Shown: piece after piece, positions 30,759 through 40,633 of the stretch | Position numbering within the stretch: position 1 is the first letter of the stretch | Layout of the letters: each line of letters begins with the position of its first letter | Assembly (NCBI RefSeq): GCF_002979865.1 | Contig: NZ_PCPZ01000004.1 | Coordinates: 62,001-126,000, forward strand | Length of the DNA: 64,000 nt | DNA from: Arthrobacter sp. MYb214 | GTDB lineage: Bacteria; Actinomycetota; Actinomycetes; Actinomycetales; Micrococcaceae | Reading direction: 5' to 3' | Notes under the pieces: generated by a model | Databases searched by the model: none | Told to the model about the DNA's origin: nothing | Seen by the model: only the letters and a program-made list of their open reading frames with translations | Program-made: the position numbers and the translations under genes

Positions 30759-33011
30759 ACCAGAACGACCTGAAAGCACATGCAGGTTTGACGTTGCACA
30801 GAATGGAGCGGCCACGCACGACCTGGGCACCCCGCCCCCGAGATGAATAGCTAATGATGCTATACCCACTACCCGCAGGCTGACAGCCTCTGCTGAGATG
30901 AGGCATAAGAAGCTTGCTGAATACATGCGTAGGCCTGTACGAGCGCCGGAGAGGACCTGTCTGGCCGGTGCCTACGTGAGAGGACAGTGATCAGCCTGCG
31001 GCTTGCGGCGCGGACATGAGGAAGTTCGTTCCAGCGCCAAAAACCCGGCGAGCACGCACGGCGTGCAGGAAAGTAATAGCGTCGCGAGATGCCGAGGGAT
31101 AACTTGACCCTTGGTCCCATACGCGCGGAAGGTGAAGCCTGGATACGATCGTCCAACCACTTCAACGCCAGCAGCTGACAGGAGGAAATGACGCCAAGGC
31201 CCTAGGGAGGGGTCGAGGCAACAGATGGCCAGAAAGCCTTAGGAGTGCTTATGAGGCCGCAGAAGCGCGTCCTAGGCGGATGTATGGGTCTCCGGGAGCC
31301 CTGTCGGGCATGAGCGGCCCGGCAGCGCTCCAGATCCCGCTCATGAGCAAGGTGAGCGAAGGGAAATCCAGAAGGATCACAACCTTCAATCCAAGAGAGT
31401 AGGAGGATTAGCGGTGAAATAGGTTCACTAGAGTCTCCGCAAACCCGGCTCAACCCGCTCCTGCTTTTGTCCCGGTTCGAAGGAACTATTCACTAGAAAA
31501 AAGCCCCAAGGTAACTAGCGCGGGAATTCGGACCAAGCTGTCCATGCACCAGCCGCGCAATAGGTAGGCATGATGCCGTGGAGTGCGAAGCCCCAGGTGC
31601 CGAAGCCCGTAGTAGCGATCAACCTAAATTTCTCAGGGTTGGAGAACTGGGCGAAGACCTCCATTAATTGAAAGGCAAGAGAACCTGAAGGAGGGAAGCG
31701 TGTGAATGAAAGAACTTATATGTGGGGTTAGTACTGGCCCTCGGGGAAACCGACTTCCCGAAAGATAGGTAGCGCGCTGTTCAGAGTTAGTTGATTGCAC
31801 TAGGACCTAGTGCAGAATCGCAATGACCTGATCAGAGAGAAACCCCTCCGATCACTAGCAGATTGGAGATTCAGGCCTTCTCTTCGCGAGTCGACAGTAG
31901 GGCAACGAGCATGAGTCTAAGGCCTTTGTCCCTGATGCAGGTTCTACCGGCAAGCTTCGCCCCGATGGGTATGAACAGCTATTCAGCGATGATGTGGCTC
32001 GTTCGCTCCACGGCAATCGACCTCAGATTCATTCAATCTTCGACAGGTCGCACCTCATCATTACCCAGCGGCCCATGTGACAGTTGCGCAGTGGGTGATG
32101 ACGTATCGGCACGAAACATGGTTTGGGCCGCAGCAACTGACTTACGACAACAACTCACAAGCCGAAAGATTCTGTTCTGCTTACTGCGTGCCAGTTTAGC
32201 CAGAGAACGTCCTCAGGAACTCGTTGCTGAACCGTTCGGACTTTGGAAGAGATAGCGTCATGGATTCTGACGATTGACGGCGAAACAGTAGGCTCAGTGA
32301 GCAACCAGTGGATACGCGGAAGGGGAGAGCTCCGCTAATTCCCTGGAACTCCGTTAGCCCTGGCAGTTCTCACTGCGCGTTGAACCCTCCCCAATAATCA
32401 AGACCAAGAGATGCTGTTCCAGCTAAAGACGCCCATGAAAACTGAGTGTCGCGGCGACACGGGGATGCGGCAGTCGGCATGGCCTGGATTATCCATGGAC
32501 AGAATTTGACGCAATTTCGACCGGAAGCGGATAGTCCCATGAGTAATTGGTTTTGGCTTTCTCTCAGAAAGCACATCCGCTCAGCTAGCATGTACGGCGT
32601 ATCCGGATGCGTTTCCGCGGCCCTTCACAGTACAGTCTGGAATTGTGGGCCGAAGTTGAAGGGCTAGAAATACGGAGATTGCGGATCGCTGAATTTTGCA
32701 TAGGACATCAAGATTCAGAATTCGGGAACCTGTCTAGGTGGCCAGAGAAACGATCAAATGCGAACCCGAACTTGCCGGGTCCATTGCTGAGCATGAAATG
32801 CGCATCTTGGCTGACGGGTGCCAAAGAACGGTGCAAAGCGTCATAGAACAGAGCCAGAATCATAAAAACAAATATTTTGGCTTGGATATTCGCAACAGCA
32901 TGTCAAAAGGGCCTTCAGATGAAGAACCGGCTCAACCTGAGCTGGGGTAAGGGTCGGAAACGGCCAGAAAACGAAAGCAAGTGAACTTCTCGCGGCGCCA
33001 CGGTTAAATAA
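30759..33011. other. Gene-free stretch between the parS array and trxA
   Basis: About 2.25 kb with no supported gene. Frames are under 135 codons, lack good ribosome binding sites and match no family I recognise. The part near 31560-31760 (GAAGCCCGTAGTAGCGATCA, then a purine-rich stretch) superficially recalls the leader of group II intron reverse transcriptase genes, but no domain V or RT motif was found. The 32.6-32.95 kb part has an open plus-strand frame of 70 codons (MARETIKCEPELAGS...) of unknown meaning. Likely decayed mobile DNA. Confidence 0.55.
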
Positions 33012-33047
33012 GAAGTGGGGACCAACCTTGCGGTTGATCCCCACTTC
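33012..33047 (-). terminator. Terminator after trxA
   Basis: 16-bp stem with one G-T type mismatch (33012-33027 / 33032-33047) and GCAA tetraloop on the minus strand, followed by TTATTTAA. Ends the trxB-trxA transcript and marks the right border of the relic region. Confidence 0.85.
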
Positions 33048-33062
33048 AATCATGTTCTTGGC

Positions 33063-33386
33063 TTACAGGTATTCTGCGAAGTCCTTTTCGATGACAGCCT
33101 TCGGCTTGGCACCGATGGAAGTAGCGACATGCTCGCCGCCCTTGAAGACGTATACGGCTGGGATGCTGGTGATGCCGTACTTCGCGGCAATGCCCTGGTT
33201 CTCATCGACGTTGACCTTCACGACGTCGACCTTCGCAGCGTGCTCTTCTGCGATCTGATCCAGGATTGGACCGAGCTGGCGGCAAGGGCCGCACCATTCA
33301 GCCCAGAAATCGACGATCACTGGCTTGTCGGCATCCAGGACATCGGCCTGGAAGGTTGCTTCAGTTACTGCTTTTGCGTTGCTCAT
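33063..33386 (-). CDS. trxA: Thioredoxin
   Basis: 107 aa, active site WCGPC with Cys32 and Cys35, and cis-proline in TSIPAVYVFKGG. Reduces protein disulfides using electrons from TrxB. ATG at 33386 with GGGG(T)TGTCTC upstream. Immediately follows trxB (28 bp), a standard actinobacterial pair. Confidence 0.97.
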   Translation of the reverse strand: MSNAKAVTEATFQADVLDADKPVIVDFWAEWCGPCRQLGPILDQIAEEHAAKVDVVKVNVDENQGIAAKYGITSIPAVYVFKGGEHVATSIGAKPKAVIEKDFAEYL

Positions 33387-33414
33387 GAGAGACAACCCCT
33401 TTCTGAGAAAACTA

Positions 33415-34380
33415 TTAGGCGGTAGCGAGGGTTTCGGAAACGTTGGCCAGGTAGTGCTCCACGTCCTGGGCCGCGGCGCAGCCCGAGCCGGCCGCGGTAA
33501 TGGCCTGGCGGTAGGTGGAATCGATGACGTCGCCGGCGGCGAAGACACCTGGCAGCGAGGTCTTGGATGTGCGGCCTTCAACGGCGATGGTGCCCTCGGA
33601 AGTCAGCTGCAGCTGGTCCTTGACCAGATCCACGCGTGGGTCGTTGCCGATGGCCACGAAGATACCGGTGACATCCACGGTGGATTCTTCGCCGCTGGTG
33701 CGGTTCTTCACGACCAAGCCTTCGACCTTATCGGCACCGTTGATGCCGATGACTTCGGAGTCCCAGATGAATTCGATCTTCTCGTGGGCCAGGGCGCGGT
33801 CGGCCATGATCTTCGAAGCGCGCAGCTCGTTGCGGCGGTGCACGACGATGACCTTGGAGGCGAACTTGGTCAGGAACAGTGCTTCTTCCATGGCGGAGTC
33901 GCCACCGCCGATCACGGCGATTCTCTGGTCGCGGAAGAAGAACCCGTCGCAAGTGGCGCACCAGGAGACGCCATGGCCAGAGAGGCGCTTTTCGTCCTGC
34001 AGGCCCAGCTCGCGGTAGGCGGAGCCGGTGGAGACGATGACAGCACGAGCACGGTAGATGGTGCCGTCAGCCAGGGACAGCGTCTTGATTTCGCCTTCGA
34101 GGTTCATTTCGGTGACGTCATCGAAGAGGATCTCGGCGCCGAAGCGTTCGGCTTGCTTCTGCATGTTGTCCATCAGGTCTGGGCCCATGATGCCCTCGGG
34201 GAAGCCGGGGAAGTTCTCCACGTCGGTGGTGTTCATCAGTTCGCCGCCGGCAGTGACTGAGCCGGCGATGACTAGTGGGTTCAGATTCGCACGGGCGGTG
34301 TAAACCGCGGCGGTGTAACCGGCCGGACCGGAGCCGACAATGATGACGTCGCGGATTTCGTCGTTCTGTGCTGAAGTCAC
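33415..34380 (-). CDS. trxB: Thioredoxin-disulfide reductase
   Basis: 321 aa from GTG 34380 (GAAAGGG upstream). FAD motif IVGSGPAGYTAA, redox pair CATC (Cys141, Cys144), NADPH motif GGGDSAMEEALFL and C-terminal AAGDVIDSTYRQA. Passes NADPH electrons to thioredoxin. A longer in-frame reading to 34530 runs through the hairpin at 34411 and is rejected. Confidence 0.97.
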   Translation of the reverse strand: MTSAQNDEIRDVIIVGSGPAGYTAAVYTARANLNPLVIAGSVTAGGELMNTTDVENFPGFPEGIMGPDLMDNMQKQAERFGAEILFDDVTEMNLEGEIKTLSLADGTIYRARAVIVSTGSAYRELGLQDEKRLSGHGVSWCATCDGFFFRDQRIAVIGGGDSAMEEALFLTKFASKVIVVHRRNELRASKIMADRALAHEKIEFIWDSEVIGINGADKVEGLVVKNRTSGEESTVDVTGIFVAIGNDPRVDLVKDQLQLTSEGTIAVEGRTSKTSLPGVFAAGDVIDSTYRQAITAAGSGCAAAQDVEHYLANVSETLATA

Positions 34381-34410
34381 GGGGGTAGAACCCTTTCGTT
34401 CTAATAATGC

Positions 34411-34447
34411 GAGGTGGATAGCAAGGTCTAACCTCACTATCCACCTC
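34411..34447 (-). terminator. Hairpin between the pseudokinase-like gene and trxB
   Basis: Perfect 11-bp stem (34411-34421 / 34437-34447) with an extra inner AGGT/ACCT stem. No T-run follows, so it may attenuate rather than end transcription into trxB. Confidence 0.5.
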
Positions 34448-34480
34448 AACGCATTGCTTTCGTAAAAAATTCCGCTTCTA

Positions 34481-36067
34481 TTACTTGGCGGAGAATTCAC
34501 CGATCTGGAGACCGAATGGACGTGAATCATTGCCGCCGGATGCCTTGCGAGGCAGGTCGGTGATGTCCAGGAACACGTGGGTTCCTTCCATGTAGTCCTT
34601 GTCGTCGTCCTTGGCAGTTACCGATACCGAAGGACCGGAGAATGAACCCTTGGCTACCGACTTGGCATCGCCCAGGTCTTCGGATTCGCCGACGAGGATT
34701 TCGTAGTTGCCGCCGGTGCCGTTCAGGCCCTCGAGATTGACCTCGGAGATCTTGGACTTCTCGTCCAGTTCCAGGATGAAGACCATGTTGGAAGCGAAGC
34801 CGCCGAAATCAGCGGTGGTGTACGAGTACGTTGAGTAGGTGCTCGAGGCGTTGCCGTCGATCATCTGGCCCAGCTTGCCATCGGTTTCGGAGTTCAGCTG
34901 CTGATTGCCGGGAACCAGGCGGGATACGTCGTCGATCTTCGGAGCAGGCAAGGCGTCCTCGGTTGAGTCCTTTTCTTTCTCGGTCTCGGATGGCTTTTCC
35001 GGGGACTCCACGGCAGTTGGCTGCTCGCCATCGGCGGTGGTGTTCTTGTCCCCACCAAGGAAGTTGAAAGCGAACACGACTGCAACAATCAGCACGATGA
35101 GCAAGACGGCGCCAACCAGCAGGCGAGTTCCCTTGGAACCGCCTTCTTCCTCTTCCTCTTCGCCGACCTGGGGGTCCTGGGCAGGAGCATTCTTGGCAGC
35201 TGCGGGGAAGGTCGAGGCTTTCGGGGCAGCGGCAGCGGCGGCACCCGCAGCGGCGCCTGCGCCGGCTACGGCTCCAGCTGCTGCAGCCTTCTTCTTTGCC
35301 GGCTTCTCATCTTCCTCGGCAGGCTTCTGGGTAGGCTTGGCCGGCGTCTTGCCCTTGGACTGCGCAGCGGCAGCCAGGGCCGCAGTTGCGGTGACATTAG
35401 GCTCGTCTTCGTCTTCCAGGCGGGACACCTTCGGCTTGTCTTCGGCCGCTGGCTTTTCAGCTGGCGCAACCGGGGTAGCCATGGTGGCGGGAACCTGCTC
35501 ATTAGGCGCAGTCTGGTCGAACTGTTCTTCTTCAGGCTGTTCCTGGTTCTTCTTGCCGAACCGGTTCTTCAGTCCTGCGAAGCCACCAGCCAAGGCGGAA
35601 CCGATCTTGCCCTGCTGCTCTGGTTCGTCTTCGTACTGCAGCTGGTCGTAGTACTCGTTGTCGTCTTCGTAGGTCTCAGGGACGGCCTGGCGGGACTCGC
35701 CGAAGATCTCGGTGCCCAGGGTGTCGGTGAAGAACGGCTCAACATATGGAGCGTCGTCGGTTTCCAATACCAGGTCCAGCAGGTCCGAGGAACGCGCGGT
35801 GTTGGCGACGAGGTAGGTCTGGTTGGCATCGGTGATGCCCAGATCCAGCACCTGAACGTTCGAAGCGCGCTCGCCCATGGCGATTTCGCGTGCGCTCGTT
35901 GCCAGCTGCGATGAATTCTCCACGGAAGCCACCATGATGCTGACCGAGCGGTTCAGTACCTGGTCTACGCCACCGAGTACCAAGTCTCCTTCAGCTGATG
36001 AAAGGACACTCTCGGTTACTTGGTAGCGACCGCTGAGGACAGAGCCGACATCGATTGGCTGCGACAC
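34481..36067 (-). CDS. Membrane pseudokinase-like protein with C-terminal discoidin-like domain (MurJ partner)
   Basis: 528 aa from GTG 36067 (GGAG 6 nt upstream). Residues 1-100 resemble the N-lobe of a Ser/Thr kinase (SGRYQVTES.LSSAEGDLVLGGVDQVLNRSVSIMV), but the glycine loop is eroded and the VAVK lysine is missing. A long acidic and Ala/Lys/Pro-rich linker follows, then one transmembrane helix (LLVGAVLLIVLIVAVVFAFNF, about residue 320) and an external beta-rich domain (YSTYSYTTADFGGF ... FGLQIGEFSAK). In mycobacteria the same two modules are fused to MurJ/MviN; here they form a separate gene 126 bp after murJ. Confidence 0.78.
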   Translation of the reverse strand: MSQPIDVGSVLSGRYQVTESVLSSAEGDLVLGGVDQVLNRSVSIMVASVENSSQLATSAREIAMGERASNVQVLDLGITDANQTYLVANTARSSDLLDLVLETDDAPYVEPFFTDTLGTEIFGESRQAVPETYEDDNEYYDQLQYEDEPEQQGKIGSALAGGFAGLKNRFGKKNQEQPEEEQFDQTAPNEQVPATMATPVAPAEKPAAEDKPKVSRLEDEDEPNVTATAALAAAAQSKGKTPAKPTQKPAEEDEKPAKKKAAAAGAVAGAGAAAGAAAAAAPKASTFPAAAKNAPAQDPQVGEEEEEEGGSKGTRLLVGAVLLIVLIVAVVFAFNFLGGDKNTTADGEQPTAVESPEKPSETEKEKDSTEDALPAPKIDDVSRLVPGNQQLNSETDGKLGQMIDGNASSTYSTYSYTTADFGGFASNMVFILELDEKSKISEVNLEGLNGTGGNYEILVGESEDLGDAKSVAKGSFSGPSVSVTAKDDDKDYMEGTHVFLDITDLPRKASGGNDSRPFGLQIGEFSAK

Positions 36068-36193
36068 GTGCATCTCCAAGGGATTGATTTTGGTTCGGTG
36101 GCGGTCCACGGACCACCACCTGCCATGTTACCGGTCAGATCAAGCTATTTGGTGCCTATTTGCCCAGAATCACTAGCAAGTTTCAGCGGACCA

Positions 36194-37951
36194 TCAGCGA
36201 TTGAGTCCCGGGATTCTGCGAAGGATCGGACCCAGGAACGACTGGAGCTCCGGGACCTTGGTTTTGTACAGCAAGCCAATGAAGACGATGCCCATCACCA
36301 GCGCGACAATAGCCACCGAAACCAGGGCGCTGAATACGGAGTCGTAGGCGAATCCGAAGTTGAATCCACCCAGCAACCAGAGCGCGATGCATCCAATGAT
36401 GGAGGAGAGCGTAGCCATCCAACCGACTCGAATGTAGGTGTCGATGACAGAGGAAACACCGTAGTTGCCGTAGCGGCGCTTGATCAGATAGTGGGTGCCG
36501 ATGCAGGTCAGCACGTTGGTCAAGCCGTAGATGAAGGCAATGGCGGCGGCGATATGCAGCGGATCGACCACGGCTGCAGCGGCGAACGCCAAGATCAATC
36601 CGAGCCCGGCGGTGGCCGACTGGATCAGCATCGGGGTGCGGGTATCCTCCTCTGCGTAGAAGACACGCAGCATGAAGAACTGCAAGGACTTGAACGGCAG
36701 CCCAAGCGCGGTGAGCACCAGCAGCTGCCCGAGAGCGCCCGCGGCCTGCGCAGCATTCTCGGAGTTGCCGGCAAAGAGCCTGCCTAGCGGTCCGGCCAGC
36801 ACGATGAAGACCAGCGTGCAGAACACGATAGGGATTGCGGTGGAGCGCATGCCCTGATTGAGCAGCTTGCCAACATCCTTGCGGCGGTTCTCGGTGAAAG
36901 CCCGAGCGAAGTCGTTGAACAGCACGGTGGCGACGGTCAGCGCGAACAGGGAGTGCGGCAGCACGGTGATCAACTGCGAGGTGTTCAACGCGTACTCGCC
37001 GGCTACCGAGGCGGCCTGTTCGGGAGGCAGCTGCGCTCGAGCCGCGGTAGCTCCGGACACGATCTTGGAGTACACCAGCGAGGAGAGATTGCCGATCACC
37101 ATGGCCGCCAGGGTCCAGATCGCCAGCTTGCCCACGTGGCGCAGTCCCATGCCGCGCCATTGGAAGTCCAGTGTCAGTTTCAGCCCGGTCTTCTTCAGTG
37201 GCCAGAACAGCGCCACCGACTGCAATACGATACCCAAGGTGGCACCGCCAGCCAGCCACATGGTCTTGACGCCGCTCCAATCCTGCATCGGGTCGCCCGA
37301 AGAGTAGGCGCCGAAAGTCAGGATGAAAGCGCCAATGACGATCAGCTGGATGATGTTGTTGACCGCAGGAGCCCACATGAATGCGGCAAAGCGGCCATTC
37401 GCGTTCAGCACCTGGCCCAGCACTGCGTAGAGCCCATAGAAGAAGATCTGCGGCAGCGACCAGTAGGCAAAGGCCGTTCCCAACGCGATCATGGGCTCGG
37501 TCCAGTTATTGGTGAGCACTGTGATCAATGGCCTGGCGCAGAGCGTGAGGATCAGAGTCAGGATACCCATGCCCACGACGGTCAGCGTCACCAATTTCGA
37601 CGTGTACGCGGCGCCGCGGTCCTTCGCCTTGGAGGCCTTGATCAGCTGCGGGATCAGCACGACGTTGAAAATGCCGCCGGCCAGCAGCATGTAGATGATA
37701 GTCGGGATGATATTGGCTTTTTCAAAGATGTCAGCCACCGAGGTGACCGAACCAATGGCCATCGCCAGCAAGGCCGTGCGCACGAAGCCCAGCAAGCGGG
37801 AGACCATCGTGCCGGAGGCCATCAGGGCATAGATCCTGGAGCGCGAGCCAACAGGCTGAGCTGCCTGCTGCGGGGGAGGTCCGGCGACTACGTCCATGGC
37901 TCCGGTGTGTAGCTGATCGGAGCCCGCAGATGGATTAGGAACCTGAGACAT
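36194..37951 (-). CDS. murJ: Lipid II flippase MurJ
   Basis: 585 aa with about 14 transmembrane helices (MOP superfamily), preceded by about 40 polar residues. MurJ core motifs MVSRLLGFVRTALLAMAIG, KANIIPTIIYMLLAGGIFNVVLIPQL and RVFYAEEDTRTPM are clear. Flips lipid II to the outer leaflet for peptidoglycan synthesis. ATG at 37951, overlapping the Nudix stop by 17 bp. Ends right after the last helices with a short tail; it has no fused pseudokinase. Confidence 0.93.
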   Translation of the reverse strand: MSQVPNPSAGSDQLHTGAMDVVAGPPPQQAAQPVGSRSRIYALMASGTMVSRLLGFVRTALLAMAIGSVTSVADIFEKANIIPTIIYMLLAGGIFNVVLIPQLIKASKAKDRGAAYTSKLVTLTVVGMGILTLILTLCARPLITVLTNNWTEPMIALGTAFAYWSLPQIFFYGLYAVLGQVLNANGRFAAFMWAPAVNNIIQLIVIGAFILTFGAYSSGDPMQDWSGVKTMWLAGGATLGIVLQSVALFWPLKKTGLKLTLDFQWRGMGLRHVGKLAIWTLAAMVIGNLSSLVYSKIVSGATAARAQLPPEQAASVAGEYALNTSQLITVLPHSLFALTVATVLFNDFARAFTENRRKDVGKLLNQGMRSTAIPIVFCTLVFIVLAGPLGRLFAGNSENAAQAAGALGQLLVLTALGLPFKSLQFFMLRVFYAEEDTRTPMLIQSATAGLGLILAFAAAAVVDPLHIAAAIAFIYGLTNVLTCIGTHYLIKRRYGNYGVSSVIDTYIRVGWMATLSSIIGCIALWLLGGFNFGFAYDSVFSALVSVAIVALVMGIVFIGLLYKTKVPELQSFLGPILRRIPGLNR

Positions 37952-38474
37952 GCTTTGTAAGGACCTCGCGTGCCAGATCAGCGATCCGGCGCTCATTAGG
38001 GAAGGACAGGCGCTTGCCCAGGGAACCGATGGGGACCCAGGCAACATCGACGGCTTCATGATCGGGATCATTCTCGATCGTCAGATGCCCGCCGGTAGCT
38101 TCCAGCAGGAAATGGTGCACGGTCTTGTGCACACGGTAATTCGTCACGGTGAACCAGTAGTCGACCGAACCCAGCGGGGCGAGGATGCGTCCGGCAATGC
38201 CGGTCTCTTCCTCGATTTCGCGGATAGCCGCTTCCTCATTGGTTTCCACGCCCTCCGGGTGGCCCTTGGGCAGGCACCATTCCAGCCGTCCGCCACGGTT
38301 GTACCGGGCAATGATGGCCACTGGGAAGGTGGGGTCGTTGAAGTCGATCACGATGCCGCCGGAAGAGACTTCTTCCACGGTCGGCAGGCTCGTGTGACCG
38401 CCAGTTGCCTGCGCGCGAGCCATTGACGCAGTCAATGGGGTGCGCTTTGGGGCAGACGGGATCGGTCGGTTCAT
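37935..38474 (-). CDS. Nudix hydrolase
   Basis: 179 aa. Nudix box G-x5-E-x7-REIEEETGI starting at GHPEGVETNEEAA. The first about 35 residues are polar. Belongs to the group placed beside murJ and the CCA-adding enzyme in actinobacteria (Rv3908-like); substrate likely a nucleoside diphosphate derivative but unproven. Divergent from cca with 124 bp between. Confidence 0.9.
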   Translation of the reverse strand: MNRPIPSAPKRTPLTASMARAQATGGHTSLPTVEEVSSGGIVIDFNDPTFPVAIIARYNRGGRLEWCLPKGHPEGVETNEEAAIREIEEETGIAGRILAPLGSVDYWFTVTNYRVHKTVHHFLLEATGGHLTIENDPDHEAVDVAWVPIGSLGKRLSFPNERRIADLAREVLTKHVSGS

Positions 38475-38598
38475 GGAACCACTCTATCGAGAAAGTACCG
38501 TTCGCCGCCTGATCGACGTGGACAAGTAAGTTATCTCGCAGGCAAATCCGTCGGAATTTCAAGCATTCTTCCGGGATTTCTGGCACGCTTAAGTAACT

Positions 38599-40050
38599 AT
38601 GCATGCACTTCCCTCGCCTGACGCACTGCGTCAAATCCTGCCCTCGGTTATTTTCGACTTGGCCGACCGTTTTGTTCGGGCGGGCCATGAATTGTCGCTG
38701 GTAGGTGGGCCGGTTCGGGATCTGTACTTGGGACGCGTATCCCCGGACCTCGATTTCACCACCAGCGCTCGCCCGGAAGAAACCATCAAGGTGATTTCCG
38801 GCTGGGCCGATAACGTTTGGGATGTGGGACGCGAGTTTGGAACTATTGCCTTCAAGAAGGGCGAACACACGCTAGAGGTCACGACCTACCGCGCTGATGC
38901 CTATGACAAGGAGTCGCGCAAGCCGATCGTTGCCTTCGGTGATAACCTGCACGACGATCTCTTCCGTCGGGACTTCACCATGAACTCGATGGCTCTGCGC
39001 TTGCCGCAGCTCGAGCTGGTGGATCCTTTCGACGGCGTAAGCTCGCTGGAAGACGGGTCCATCCGCACCCCTGGTGCACCTGATATCTCCTTCTCTGACG
39101 ATCCGCTGCGCATGATGCGTGCTGCCCGTTTTGCTTCGCAGCTGAAGATCGAAGTCAGTCCAGAGGTGCGCGAAGCCATGAGCGGAATGACCGATCGGAT
39201 CGACATCATTTCCTCCGAGCGGGTTCGCGATGAACTGGTCAAGCTGATCAACGGTGCAGACCCGCGCGCGGGAATCGACCTTCTGGTGGAAACTGGCCTG
39301 GCCGATAAGGTGCTGCCCGAAGTCTCGGCACTGCGTCTGGAAATTGACGAGCACCACCGGCACAAGGATGTCTACCAGCATTCGCTGACCGTGCTGGAAC
39401 AAGCCATGGCGTTGGAAACCGACGAAGAGGGACCTGTTCCCGGCCCGAACTTCGTGTTGCGCTTCGCGGCGCTGATGCACGATATCGGAAAGCCGGCGAC
39501 CCGCAAATTTGAACCAAGCGGCGCGGTATCCTTCCGCCACCATGACATGGTGGGTTCGAAGCTCGTCAAGGCGCGTATGCGCGCCCTGCGTTTCGACAAG
39601 GACACCACCAAGTCCGTAGCCCGACTGGTCGAGTTGCACATGCGCTTCTATGGCTACGGCGAGGCCGGCTGGACCGACTCGGCGGTGCGCCGTTACGTCA
39701 CCGATGCTGGAGACCTGCTCGAGCACCTGCACCGCCTGACCCGTTCGGATGTCACCACCCGCAATCGCAAGAAGGCCGACCGCCTAGCTTTTGCCTACGA
39801 CGACCTCGAGGCGCGCATCGCGCAGATCGCCGAGCAAGAAGAGCTCCAGTCAATCCGCCCGGATCTTGACGGCGAGCAGATCATGCACCTGTTGGGAATC
39901 AAGCCGAGCAAGGTCGTTGGCCGCGCATACAAGTTCCTCTTGGAACTGCGTTTGGACGAAGGCCCGCTGGGCGCGGAAGTCGCCACTGAGCGCTTGCGCG
40001 CCTGGTGGAAAGAACAGCCTGAAGCCCAGGAATCGGCTACCGAGGGGTAA
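38599..40050 (+). CDS. cca: CCA tRNA nucleotidyltransferase (poly(A) polymerase family)
   Basis: 483 aa, class II nucleotidyltransferase. Head motif LVGGPVRDLYLG with catalytic pair DLDFTT, then RRDFTMNSMAL and the D-RMMRAARFASQL region. An HD domain follows with LMHDIGKPATRKF, typical of the actinobacterial form. Adds or repairs 3' CCA, which matters here because the tRNAs in this window do not encode CCA. Named pcnA in mycobacteria. Confidence 0.95.
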   Translation: MHALPSPDALRQILPSVIFDLADRFVRAGHELSLVGGPVRDLYLGRVSPDLDFTTSARPEETIKVISGWADNVWDVGREFGTIAFKKGEHTLEVTTYRADAYDKESRKPIVAFGDNLHDDLFRRDFTMNSMALRLPQLELVDPFDGVSSLEDGSIRTPGAPDISFSDDPLRMMRAARFASQLKIEVSPEVREAMSGMTDRIDIISSERVRDELVKLINGADPRAGIDLLVETGLADKVLPEVSALRLEIDEHHRHKDVYQHSLTVLEQAMALETDEEGPVPGPNFVLRFAALMHDIGKPATRKFEPSGAVSFRHHDMVGSKLVKARMRALRFDKDTTKSVARLVELHMRFYGYGEAGWTDSAVRRYVTDAGDLLEHLHRLTRSDVTTRNRKKADRLAFAYDDLEARIAQIAEQEELQSIRPDLDGEQIMHLLGIKPSKVVGRAYKFLLELRLDEGPLGAEVATERLRAWWKEQPEAQESATEG

Positions 40051-40288
40051 CCTCTGACCTGAACACCAAGGGAAAAGCACCTGAAATCCGCATGGATTCG
40101 GGTGCTTTTGCCGTCCCCGGGAAAGTGCTTAAAGTTTCTGCGCAAATTTGTAGCGCATCGGGGATAATCCATGTATGCTGAATACTGTGATTGGGAAGTC
40201 TCAATGAGACTTGCGGATCGAGAAAACTTTTCAAAGAGGCCCCATGGCATCCATGGCCGGCCGAGAGCAGATTTTAGGAGGTGGCGAA

Positions 40289-40405
40289 ATGATTAATACC
40301 AATTGGTACACAGAGACTCATCGCGGAGCGCGATTTATTGGCGGCTCTCCCATGTCTCGTCTGTGCAAGCTCATTTCCCCAACCTCCGGACAAGCGGATT
40401 CCTAA
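40289..40405 (+). CDS. Possible leader peptide or small protein, 38 aa
   Basis: ATG 6 nt after a perfect AGGAGG. Reads MINTNWYTETHRGARF and on to PTSGQADS, stop TAA. It has no hydrophobic helix and no known match. A terminator-like hairpin with T6 follows 20 nt later, so the ORF plus hairpin look like a leader/attenuator, or a very short mRNA. Confidence 0.5.
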   Translation: MINTNWYTETHRGARFIGGSPMSRLCKLISPTSGQADS

Positions 40406-40424
40406 CTCACGGTAAATCCCGCAT

Positions 40425-40477
40425 AAGTTCCTGAGGTTGCAGGTCAGTAATCGACTCTCACCCTTAGGAACTTTTTT
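40425..40477 (+). terminator. Intrinsic terminator after the 38-aa ORF
   Basis: 12-bp stem with one mismatch (40425-40436 / 40462-40473) ending in TTTTTT. The 25-nt loop is long. Confidence 0.6.
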
Positions 40478-40633
40478 CATGCCTAGTCCACTGTTCTCCT
40501 CATCCGCTCAACGGGCAGTTCGCACCTCGGAATTAATCTTCGCAGGACCAGAAAGCCTGAAAGCTCGCGCCATTTCAACTACGCGCCAAGATCTTCCCTC
40601 CCCTTCTACTTTGACCGAAGGGAGGGACAGCAA

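Noticed and set aside
30511-30799. A short minus-strand protein with VSRET/SKGGL repeats.
   Set aside because: The repeated peptide is explained by the 63-bp parS units; no ribosome binding site, and codon use is unlike genuine genes here.
31560-31760. Group II intron leader.
   Set aside because: Only a loose textual similarity; no domain V hairpin and no reverse transcriptase motif in any frame nearby.
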